From the NCBI GenBank assembly GCA_023429855.1, contig JAEZDB010000494.1, positions 1 through 7,467 on the forward strand: a stretch of DNA of 7,467 nt, read 5' to 3'. Both the position numbers and the translations under genes were made by a program. This document shows positions 1 through 5,800 of the stretch, one piece after another. This stretch comes from Actinomycetes bacterium (GTDB taxonomy: Bacteria; Actinomycetota; Thermoleophilia; Solirubrobacterales; Solirubrobacteraceae). The notes below the pieces were generated by a model that saw only the letters and a program-made list of their open reading frames with translations, searched no databases and had not been told where the DNA came from. Position 1 is the first letter of the stretch. Each line of letters begins with the position of its first letter.

Positions 1-1
1 C

Positions 2-970
2 GCCGAAGGCGCGCACGACCACGCCCCTGCCCCGTCCCCCGCGCGCGGCGGCGCGCCCACGAAGAGCCGGCTCACGCTGATCGTCAATCCGACGGCGACG
101 ACCGTCTCCACCAAACGCACCGGGCTGATCCGCGGGGCGCTGTCGGAGCGGTTCGAGGTCGACTTGCAGAAGACGCAGGCCCAAGGCCACGCGACGGAGA
201 TCGCGCAGGAGGCTGTCCTCGGCGGCGCCGACGTGGTGGCCGTCTACGGCGGCGACGGCACCGCCAACGAGGCGATCCGCGCGCTCGCCGGCACGCAGAC
301 GGCGCTCGCCCACCTGCCGGGCGGCAACGCCAGCGTGCTTGCCAGGCAGCTCGGCATGGGCGGCGACGGGCTCAAGGCGGCGCGCCGCGTGGTGCAGCTC
401 GGCGGCGCCACCCGCGCCATCGACCTCGGCTACATCGACGACGAGCGGCCCTTCTCGTTTACCGTCGGCGTCGGCCTCGACGCGGCCGTGGTCGAACTCG
501 TCGACCAGGACCTCGCCCGCAAGCACCGCTTCCGCTGGACCGCCTTCTGGGCTGAGGCCGTCCGCGTCGCCCGCGACGAGTACTTCGGCGCCGACGCCGG
601 GATCACCATCGAGTCCGGCGGCCGCCAGCTGCGGGCGATCACCGCGATCGTCCAGAACGCCGAGGCGTACACCTACGCCGGCCCGCGCCCCCTCACGCTC
701 GCGACCGACGTGACGCTCGACAGCGGCACCCTCGCCGCAGTCGGCCTGATGCCCGGCCTGCGTTGGCTCGACGTCCCCTCCGTCACGTTCCGCACGCTCT
801 CCCCTGTGCGCGCCTCAGGTCACCCGCGCATCGACACGCTTCCTGCCACGCCCAAGGTCACGTTCCGCTGCGACCGGCCGCTGCCGATGCAGGTCGACGG
901 CGACTACTGGAAACACGTGACCGAGGCGACGTTCACGGTGCGCCCGGGCGCGCTGCGCGTCGTCTGCTGA
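2..970 (+). CDS. Diacylglycerol/lipid kinase family protein (DAGK catalytic domain), 5' partial
   Basis: The protein is expected to phosphorylate diacylglycerol or a related lipid with ATP at the cytoplasmic membrane face (YegS/DgkB/LCB5-like family). The frame is open from base 2 with no ATG, GTG or TTG before the TTG at 164. That TTG is internal, because the family's first strand, RLTLIVNPTA (about visible residues 23-32), lies upstream of it. So the true start is left of the window. In the 322 visible residues I see the nucleotide-binding GGDGT (residues 83-87), LPGGNASVLARQLG (105-118) where the family usually has a GTxNDFAR/GSTNVFAR-like loop, FTVGVGLDAAVV, and the closing VDGDYW...PGALRV (from 298) typical of the C-terminal beta domain. 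Residues 1-22 are rich in Ala, Pro and Gly and look like a linker, so an extra N-terminal domain is possible. A PAP2 phosphatase gene follows after 49 bases. The family is secure; the exact lipid substrate is unknown. Confidence 0.9.
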   Translation, partial: AEGAHDHAPAPSPARGGAPTKSRLTLIVNPTATTVSTKRTGLIRGALSERFEVDLQKTQAQGHATEIAQEAVLGGADVVAVYGGDGTANEAIRALAGTQTALAHLPGGNASVLARQLGMGGDGLKAARRVVQLGGATRAIDLGYIDDERPFSFTVGVGLDAAVVELVDQDLARKHRFRWTAFWAEAVRVARDEYFGADAGITIESGGRQLRAITAIVQNAEAYTYAGPRPLTLATDVTLDSGTLAAVGLMPGLRWLDVPSVTFRTLSPVRASGHPRIDTLPATPKVTFRCDRPLPMQVDGDYWKHVTEATFTVRPGALRVVC

Positions 971-973
971 CCG

Positions 974-988
974 GGCCGGCCGCCGGCC
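974..988 (+). other. Short GC-only stem-loop after the lipid kinase gene
   Basis: GGCCGG (974-979) and CCGGCC (983-988) can pair across a three-base loop, four bases after the kinase stop codon. No T-run follows, so it is not a canonical intrinsic terminator. It might slow transcription or protect the 3' end, or be a chance feature of GC-rich DNA. Confidence 0.25.
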
Positions 989-1005
989 AACGCTGGGCCT
1001 CGCCC

Positions 1006-1011
1006 TAACGT
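1006..1011 (+). promoter_or_regulatory. Candidate -10 element (TAACGT) of a leaderless promoter for the PAP2 gene
   Basis: TAACGT fits the actinobacterial -10 consensus TANNNT and ends eight bases before the ATG at 1020. No Shine-Dalgarno sequence is present in between. That places a start of transcription at or next to the start codon. No convincing -35 box is seen. The same layout occurs before two other genes in this window, which raises confidence. Confidence 0.4.
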
Positions 1012-1019
1012 CTGGCGCG

Positions 1020-1691
1020 ATGGCGCGCGTATCACCTCGGCTCTGCCTCGCCCTGGCCGCCCTCGGATTCGTCAGCCTGCTCGCGCTGGTCGTGACGGCC
1101 GACAACGTGGTTACCCGCGCGGACCTGTCGGTGGTCGAGGCGATCGCCGGCGACCGGACTTCGCTGCTAGGGACGATCGCACGTGCGGTGTCGTGGCTAG
1201 GGAACGTCGTCGTGCTCGGGACGCTCGGCACGCTTGCTGCTTGGCTGCTGCGCTCGCGCGGCGCGCCCTGGGCCCGAGCGCTGCTGCCTGCAGGGGCGCT
1301 TGCCTTGGCCGCCATCGTCGACCCGCTGGTCAAGCTCGTCGTCGGCCGGCCGCGGCCGCCGCTGGAGCTGGCTGAAGTCATCGAGACAGCGACGGGCTAC
1401 CCGTCGGGCCACTCGGCGCAATCGGCCGCGTTCTGGCTAGCGGTGGCGTTCGCGTTCAGTACACGCGCGACGCCGCGGCGCCGCGCCGTCGCACTGGGCG
1501 TCGCTGCGATGATCACGGCGCTCGTCGGGCTCAGTCGCGTCGTGCTCGGCGTCCACAGCCCCACCGACGTCCTCGGCGGCTGGGCCCTCGGCGGTGCCTG
1601 CGCCCTTGCGGCAATCGAGGTGTCGGAGCGCTGGGCGCTGCGGGACCGCCAAGCAACCGACGAGCCTCAGGCGGCGCCGGCGCGCGACTGA
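1020..1691 (+). CDS. PAP2-superfamily membrane phosphatase
   Basis: This 223-residue integral membrane protein removes a phosphate from a lipid phosphate or diphosphate; phosphatidate, phosphatidylglycerophosphate and undecaprenyl diphosphate are the usual family substrates. All three signature motifs are intact: KX6RP as K105...R112-P113, PSGH at 128-131, and SRX5HX3D as S172-R173...H179...D183. The two histidines are the expected nucleophile and acid/base, which act on the outer membrane face. Hydrophobic stretches near residues 9-26, 57-77, 85-104, 133-147, 155-175 and 184-200 suggest about six membrane segments, as in the family. The last 20 residues are a charged, Pro/Ala-rich tail. The ATG at 1020 is chosen because the first helix starts there and a -10-like TAACGT sits eight bases upstream. 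The gene follows a lipid kinase that drives the opposite chemistry. Its 3' end overlaps the convergent hydrolase gene. The substrate cannot be read from sequence. Confidence 0.92.
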   Translation: MARVSPRLCLALAALGFVSLLALVVTADNVVTRADLSVVEAIAGDRTSLLGTIARAVSWLGNVVVLGTLGTLAAWLLRSRGAPWARALLPAGALALAAIVDPLVKLVVGRPRPPLELAEVIETATGYPSGHSAQSAAFWLAVAFAFSTRATPRRRAVALGVAAMITALVGLSRVVLGVHSPTDVLGGWALGGACALAAIEVSERWALRDRQATDEPQAAPARD

Positions 1692-2530
1692 TCGGCCACG
1701 CTGCCAGAGCCGGAGGCGGCCTTGACCTGTTCGGCGATGAGCTCGGCCATTCGCGCCGGCTGCGTCTCGGGCAGCCAGTGGTGGCCGTCGACTTCGACGA
1801 ACCGGTACGGCCCGGTGACCCAGTCGGCCGTGTGCTCGGCGGCGTAGCGACCGAGGTAGGCGTCCTGGTTGCCCCACACGTAGGTCGCGGGGACCGGCGT
1901 GCGGCGGACCGGCTCGCGCATCGTGAACGGCAGGCCGCGGTACCAGTTGATCGCACCGGTGGCGGCGCCGGGCTGGCCCATCAGCTTGGCGTTGTGGTCG
2001 GCGTGCTCAGCCGGCAGGCCCGACCGCTTGAGGCCGTCGGCGAGGCGGCGGTTCGAGATGAAGACCTCCGGCAGCCAGGACAGCTGGAACGCGAACATGT
2101 ACCACGACTTCAGCCCCTGGGTGCTTTTGCGGCCGGCCGCGACGAACGCCCCCGGGTGCGGCGTCGACAGGACCGTGACCGACCGGACGCGGTCCGGGAA
2201 GTTGCTCGCCACGCCCCAGGCGACACCCCCGCCCCAGTCGTGGCCGACGATGTGCGCCGAGTCCAGCCCGGCAGCGTCAAGCAGTGCGATCACATCGTCG
2301 GCGAGCTTGTCGCCGGTGTACTCGCGGCGGCCCTTCGGGCGGGCACGCGGCGAGTAGCCGCGCTGGTCGAAGACGAAGGTTCTCAGCCCCGCCTCATGGA
2401 GCAGCGGCTCGATGTGCTTCCACGAGTCCTTGTCTTGCGGGAAGCCGTGGAGCAGCACGACCGGCTCGCCGTCGGCCGGGCCGCCCTCTCGGACGTCGAA
2501 GATCAGCGGGCCGCGGTTGAACTGCTCCAT
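1667..2530 (-). CDS. Alpha/beta-fold hydrolase, epoxide-hydrolase-like
   Basis: The 287-residue protein is a soluble alpha/beta hydrolase with an aspartate nucleophile, the pattern of epoxide hydrolases and haloalkane/fluoroacetate dehalogenases. Visible motifs in order: the oxyanion-hole HGFP (28-31), the nucleophile elbow GHDWGG (96-101, nucleophile D98), a cap domain with WYMFAFQLSWLPE (143-155) and NWYR (195-198), a probable acid D223 in VWGNQD, and a catalytic histidine in DGHHW (H251, or H250). Y144 and Y197 are well placed to be the two ring-opening tyrosines of epoxide hydrolases, which favours that activity over dehalogenation. There is no signal peptide, so it is cytoplasmic. The ATG at 2530 gives a normal N-terminus; no Shine-Dalgarno precedes it, but TAGGCT lies seven bases upstream. 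It stands alone on this strand, and its end overlaps the PAP2 gene by 25 bases. The physiological substrate is unknown. Confidence 0.9.
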   Translation of the reverse strand: MEQFNRGPLIFDVREGGPADGEPVVLLHGFPQDKDSWKHIEPLLHEAGLRTFVFDQRGYSPRARPKGRREYTGDKLADDVIALLDAAGLDSAHIVGHDWGGGVAWGVASNFPDRVRSVTVLSTPHPGAFVAAGRKSTQGLKSWYMFAFQLSWLPEVFISNRRLADGLKRSGLPAEHADHNAKLMGQPGAATGAINWYRGLPFTMREPVRRTPVPATYVWGNQDAYLGRYAAEHTADWVTGPYRFVEVDGHHWLPETQPARMAELIAEQVKAASGSGSVADQSRAGAA

Positions 2531-2537
2531 GACAGCG

Positions 2538-2543
2538 AGCCTA
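2538..2543 (-). promoter_or_regulatory. Candidate -10 element (TAGGCT) of a leaderless promoter for the hydrolase
   Basis: Read on the minus strand, TAGGCT matches TANNNT and is separated by seven bases from the ATG at 2530-2528. There is no Shine-Dalgarno sequence between them, so transcription probably begins at or beside the start codon. I found no good -35 hexamer at 16-19 bases upstream. Confidence 0.4.
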
Positions 2544-2688
2544 GCCCATCAACCGTCCGATTTGGACCATCACCACCACCGCCCCGCCCGGTCAGATATG
2601 CGGACCGTTCCTGCAAACCTGACCGCGGCCGACGCGCCAGCGCCGATGACTGCCGAGCGGGCAGCGGGTAGACCGCCCCAGAAACGAG

Positions 2689-2714
2689 TCGAGCCCCGCG
2701 TCAGCGAGGCTCGA
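2689..2714. other. Stable hairpin in the divergent intergenic region
   Basis: GAGCCCCGC (2691-2699) and GCGAGGCTC (2704-2712) form a nine-position stem around a GTCA loop, extended by two more pairs (2689-2690 with 2713-2714). On the plus strand one C/A mismatch interrupts it; in minus-strand RNA that position becomes a G-U pair, so the fold is continuous. On the minus strand CTCGTTTCT follows, a poor T-tract. It lies between divergent promoters where no gene ends, so a terminator role is not obvious. It could be a remnant terminator or part of an untranslated RNA. Confidence 0.45.
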
Positions 2715-2724
2715 ACATGTCATC

Positions 2725-2736
2725 GGCCGATCGGCC
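2725..2736. repeat. 12-bp perfect palindrome GGCCGATCGGCC
   Basis: GGCCGATCGGCC is its own reverse complement and lies about 90 bases upstream of the toxin-antitoxin start, just after the hairpin at 2689-2714. Perfect dyads of this length are typical of dimeric regulator sites, but high-GC DNA makes such GC-rich palindromes less rare. No regulator can be named. Confidence 0.35.
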
Positions 2737-2780
2737 TAGGTCCTTTAGCCCATTCTGCAGAGCTGGCGCACATTGCACCT

Positions 2781-2798
2781 GGCCCAGCCAATTGGGCC
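2781..2798. promoter_or_regulatory. Inverted repeat GGCCCA-N6-TGGGCC, candidate operator of the toxin-antitoxin pair
   Basis: Six-base arms (2781-2786 and 2793-2798) flank GCCAAT, and the perfect palindrome CCAATTGG (2788-2795) is nested inside. TTGGGC (2792-2797) within the right arm is a weak -35 candidate. A second small dyad, CCAC-N5-GTGG (2812-2824), straddles the -10 candidate. Ribbon-helix-helix antitoxins normally bind such dyads at their own promoter, so autoregulation is plausible here but not shown. Confidence 0.35.
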
Positions 2799-2816
2799 GT
2801 CAGGATGCTAACCACA

Positions 2817-2822
2817 TACGGT
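2817..2822 (+). promoter_or_regulatory. Candidate -10 element (TACGGT) for the toxin-antitoxin operon
   Basis: TACGGT fits TANNNT and ends six bases before the GTG at 2829, giving a leaderless arrangement like those of the PAP2 and hydrolase genes. TTGGGC at 2792-2797 is a weak -35 candidate with a rather long 19-base spacer. The element lies inside the CCAC/GTGG dyad, so a bound antitoxin would cover it. Confidence 0.4.
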
Positions 2823-2828
2823 GGCCTC

Positions 2829-3053
2829 GTGAAGATGATCCAGATCCGCAACGTCCCCGACGACGTGCATCGCGACTTGAAACTGCGCGCCGCTCGCGAA
2901 GGCACCACGATGTCGGAGCTGATTCTCGGAGCCCTGCCCACTCTGGCTCGCAACCCGACCCCGGCCGAAGTTCTGGAGCGTCTTCGGAATCGCCCGACGA
3001 TCGGCGGGCCCGCTTCAGCCGACCTCGTGCGTGAGGGCCGGGAACGCGCGTGA
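2829..3053 (+). CDS. VapB/FitA-like ribbon-helix-helix antitoxin
   Basis: The 74-residue protein is the DNA-binding antitoxin of a type II pair. It should bind and block the PIN ribonuclease encoded next and repress its own promoter. The N-terminal strand KMIQIRNVPDD (residues 2-12) followed by helices through DLKLRAAREGTTMSELIL (16-33) is the FitA/Arc-type ribbon-helix-helix fold. The C-terminal half (44-74), with TPAEVLERLRNRP and a basic tail DLVREGRERA, matches the toxin-wrapping region of FitA-like antitoxins, where an arginine reaches the toxin active site. I choose GTG 2829 because a -10 candidate ends six bases before it; ATG 2835, with GGTGG ten bases upstream, is the main alternative. 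ATG 2805 is less likely because it would lie upstream of that -10. The frame is open far upstream, but that part resembles nothing. The stop overlaps the toxin start by four bases. Confidence 0.87.
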   Translation: MKMIQIRNVPDDVHRDLKLRAAREGTTMSELILGALPTLARNPTPAEVLERLRNRPTIGGPASADLVREGRERA

Positions 3054-3466
3054 TCGTCGTCGACGCCAGCGTCCTCGTCGAGCTGGCCCGCGCGAGCCCT
3101 TACAGCGACGCGATCGCCGCGCATTTCGCCGCAAGTGACTTCGTCCTTCACGCACCCCATCTGATTGACGTCGAGGTTCTCGACGCGTTGCGCGCTCTTG
3201 CGCTGCGAGAACAGGTCGAGTCAGGTCGCATTGCCGACGCATTCGAGGACCTCGACCTGCTCCCCATCACCCGCCACGCCCATTCCGCGCTCCGTCCTCG
3301 CGCTTGGCAACTCCATCGGAACGTCTCGGCCTACGACGCGATGTACGTCGCGCTTGCTGAAGCGCTCACGCCCGGCGGCGCTCCCCTGCTCACCGCTGAC
3401 GGCCGGCTGGCGCGAGCCGCGCGGAAGCACTCCGCGATCGACGTGATCGTGATCGGCGACGACTAG
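3050..3466 (+). CDS. vapC: VapC-type PIN-domain ribonuclease toxin
   Basis: The 138-residue protein is a PIN-domain endoribonuclease, the toxin of the pair. VapC proteins use Mg2+ to cut tRNA or rRNA and stop translation when the antitoxin is degraded. The conserved acidic residues are all present: D5 in VVDAS, E42 in HLIDVEVLDAL, D96 in SAYDAMYVALAE, and D117 in LLTADGRLAR. The SAYDAMYVALAE and LLTADGRL blocks are the classic PIN signature, and the length is normal, so it looks intact. GTG 3050 is chosen because it overlaps the antitoxin stop as GTGA, which implies translational coupling; GGGA lies six bases upstream. It ends 18 bases from the convergent rel stop with no clear terminator. 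The RNA target cannot be predicted from sequence. Confidence 0.93.
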   Translation: MIVVDASVLVELARASPYSDAIAAHFAASDFVLHAPHLIDVEVLDALRALALREQVESGRIADAFEDLDLLPITRHAHSALRPRAWQLHRNVSAYDAMYVALAEALTPGGAPLLTADGRLARAARKHSAIDVIVIGDD

Positions 3467-3484
3467 CGCCGACGTGCGCGCCGC

Positions 3485-5800
3485 TCACTCGCCGTTCTGA
3501 CCGGCGATCAACCGATACGCGTCGAAGACGCTGTCGACCTGGCGGAGCTTGTTGATCGCGTTCTTGAGCGTCTGCGGGTCGGGCACCTCGACGACGAACC
3601 GGTTGGCGGTCATGCCGTCGACGGTGGTGCAGCGGGCCTCGATGATGTTGACGCCGTGCTCGGAGAAGGTCCGCGAGAGGTCTTCGAGCAGGCGGTGTCG
3701 GTCCCAGCCGTTCACCTCGATCTCCACCAGGAAGCCGGTCTCGTTCTCGCCCTCCCAGGTGACTTCGACGAAGCGCTCGGCGTTCTTGCGGAGCGCCGCG
3801 GCGTTCGGGCAGTCGTCGCGGTGGATCGTGATGCCGCGGCCGAGCGAGATGTAGCCGGTGATCTCGTCGCCTGGCACCGGGCGGCAGCACTTGGCGAGCC
3901 GGACCATCACGTCGTCGACGCCCTCGACGCGGATGCCGACCTTCGAGCCGCGCTGCGTCCGGCGGCGCTGGCGCTGGATGATGTCGTCGAACGTCGTCTC
4001 GGGGGCCTCTTCGGCGGCATCGCCCTTGAAGCGCTCGATCAGCTTGTTGACGGCGATCTGCGGCGAGATCTGCTCGTTGCCGAGCGCGAGGTAGAAGTCT
4101 TCGGCCTTGTCGAAGCCGAGCTCGCGCGACACGTCGGCGAGGACGGCCGACGCGACGATCTTCTGGGCGGGCAGGCCGGCACGCTTGAGCTGCGCCTGCA
4201 GGACCTCGCGGCCGCGGTGCTCGGAGTCGTGGCGCGACTCCTGCTTGAAGAAGTGCTTGATCTTGTTGCGCGCGCGGCTCGTGCGCACGACCTTCAGCCA
4301 GTCGCGCGACGGGCCGCGGTCCTGCTTGGAGGTGAGGATCTCGACGATGTCGCCGTTCTTCAGCTCGTAGTGCAGCGGGACGAGCCGCTGGTTGACCTTC
4401 GCGCCGACGCAGCGGTGGCCGATCTCGGTGTGGACTTCGTAGGCGAAGTCGAGCGGCGTGGCGCCCTGCTCGAGCGACTTGACCTCGCCCTTCGGCGTGA
4501 AGATGAAGACCTCGGAGCCGAACAGCGAGCGCTTGAGCGACTCCATGAACTCGCGCGGGTCCTGGATCTCGCCCTGCACCTCGGCCAGGTCGCCGAGCTT
4601 GCCGGCGGCGAGGTCACCCGCCTTGTAGGCCCAGTGCGCCGCGACACCGTACTCGGCGCGCGCGTGCATCTCCGCGGTGCGGATCTGGATCTCGAGCGGA
4701 CGCCCTTCGGGACCGACCACCGTGGTGTGGAGCGACTGGTAGAGGTTCGCCTTGGGCATGGCGATGTAGTCCTTGAAGCGCCCAGGCAGCGGCTTCCACA
4801 GCGCGTGGACGACGCCGAGCGCGCCGTAGCACTCGTTCGGGCCCTCGACGATCACCCGCATCGCCGTGAGGTCGTAGATCTCGTTGAACTCGCGGCCCTT
4901 GCGAGCCATCTTCGTGTAGATCGAGTAGAAGTGCTTCGCGCGGCCCGAGATGTCGGCGTGGACGCCGACCTTGTCGAGCTCCTCCACGAGGTAGCCGCCG
5001 GCCTGCTCGACGTAGCGCTCGCGGTCTTGGCGCTGCTGGTTGACCAGCATCTTGATCTCGGTGTACTTGCGCGGGTGCAGCGACTGGAAGGCCAGGTCTT
5101 CCAGCTCCCACTTGATCGCGTGGATACCGAGCCGGTGCGCGAGCGGCGCGAAGATCTCGAGGGTCTCGCGAGCCTTCTCGATCTGCTTCGGCTTGCTCAT
5201 CGCGCCGATCGTGCGCATGTTGTGGAGCCGATCGGCGAGCTTGATGAGGATGACGCGCACGTCTTGCGCCATCGCCACGATCATCTTGCGGTAGTTCTCG
5301 GCCTGCTGGTCGTCGCGCGACTGGAACGTGATGCCAGTGAGCTTCGTGACGCCGTCGACGAGCGCGGCGACCGTCTCGCCGTATTCCTTGGCGACCTCGG
5401 CCGTCGTAGCTGCGGTGTCTTCGACGGTGTCGTGCAGGAGCGCGGCGCACAGCGTCTCGGTGTCGAGACCCAGACCAGCGCAGATCTTCGCCACACCGAC
5501 GGGGTGCGTGATGAAGTCCTCGCCGGACTTACGCTGCTGGCCGCCATGGTGGCGAGCCGCGAAGACGAAGGCCCGTTCGACCTCGGAGATGTCGACCTGC
5601 GGGCGGTGTTCCTCGGCGTGCTCGGCGATGACGGCGCGCAGGTCGGCCAAGAGCCGGCGCTCCATCGGCGTGAGTTCCTGCCCGGCGACGACCTCGCTGT
5701 TGCTGGCGACGGCGACGGCGGTGGCCTCGTCGACCAGCTGCCGCGCCAGGTCTGCCGCGTGGGTCTCCGTTACTTCGACGGTGGGGTCAGCAGGCTCCAT
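3485..5800 (-). CDS. rel: Bifunctional (p)ppGpp synthetase/hydrolase (RelA/SpoT homologue)
   Basis: This 771-residue cytosolic, ribosome-associated enzyme makes and degrades the alarmone (p)ppGpp in the stringent response. Domains in order: HD hydrolase (about 75-220) with H85, HDTVED (123-128) and LADRLHN (188-194) intact; synthetase (about 270-395) with GRFKDY (340-345), YQSLHT (354-359) and EIQIRT (370-375); TGS (about 429-490); a helical region; a zinc-finger-like segment with C638, C639, H660 and C664; and ACT (about 690-765). Both catalytic halves keep their key residues, and the synthetase loop KMARKGREF is basic, as expected for bifunctional Rel rather than RelA. The start ATG 5800 is fixed by GGAGGGGG seven bases upstream. 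The first 31 bases lie inside the end of recJ, so translation is probably coupled. In this order it is the last gene of the recJ-rel operon, converging on vapC. Confidence 0.97.
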   Translation of the reverse strand: MEPADPTVEVTETHAADLARQLVDEATAVAVASNSEVVAGQELTPMERRLLADLRAVIAEHAEEHRPQVDISEVERAFVFAARHHGGQQRKSGEDFITHPVGVAKICAGLGLDTETLCAALLHDTVEDTAATTAEVAKEYGETVAALVDGVTKLTGITFQSRDDQQAENYRKMIVAMAQDVRVILIKLADRLHNMRTIGAMSKPKQIEKARETLEIFAPLAHRLGIHAIKWELEDLAFQSLHPRKYTEIKMLVNQQRQDRERYVEQAGGYLVEELDKVGVHADISGRAKHFYSIYTKMARKGREFNEIYDLTAMRVIVEGPNECYGALGVVHALWKPLPGRFKDYIAMPKANLYQSLHTTVVGPEGRPLEIQIRTAEMHARAEYGVAAHWAYKAGDLAAGKLGDLAEVQGEIQDPREFMESLKRSLFGSEVFIFTPKGEVKSLEQGATPLDFAYEVHTEIGHRCVGAKVNQRLVPLHYELKNGDIVEILTSKQDRGPSRDWLKVVRTSRARNKIKHFFKQESRHDSEHRGREVLQAQLKRAGLPAQKIVASAVLADVSRELGFDKAEDFYLALGNEQISPQIAVNKLIERFKGDAAEEAPETTFDDIIQRQRRRTQRGSKVGIRVEGVDDVMVRLAKCCRPVPGDEITGYISLGRGITIHRDDCPNAAALRKNAERFVEVTWEGENETGFLVEIEVNGWDRHRLLEDLSRTFSEHGVNIIEARCTTVDGMTANRFVVEVPDPQTLKNAINKLRQVDSVFDAYRLIAGQNGE

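Noticed and set aside
164..166. TTG at 164 as start of the lipid kinase
   Set aside because: It lies after the conserved LIVNP strand that the DAGK fold needs, so it must be internal.
1437..1956. Minus-strand alternative frames opposite PAP2 and within the hydrolase
   Set aside because: They are Arg/Ala/Pro-rich frame shadows without motifs, while the PAP2 and hydrolase frames carry complete catalytic signatures.
2566..2584. CCATCACCACCACCG run resembling a His-tag or simple repeat
   Set aside because: Only a few CAC/ACC units, outside any supported reading frame; it looks like chance low complexity.
2640..2760. Possible tRNA because of a TTCGAGCC segment on the minus strand
   Set aside because: No acceptor stem, anticodon arm or D-arm can be built around it; the TTCGAGCC belongs to the hairpin at 2689-2714.
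2412..2828. Upstream in-frame extension of the antitoxin gene
   Set aside because: The frame is open from 2412, but this part runs antisense through the hydrolase start and across the intergenic region, shows no family similarity, and the ribbon-helix-helix strand begins at about 2835.
3453..3472. Stem TCGGCG/CGCCGA around the vapC stop as a terminator
   Set aside because: It has only six pairs, an eight-base loop and no T-tract on either strand; it is too weak to call.
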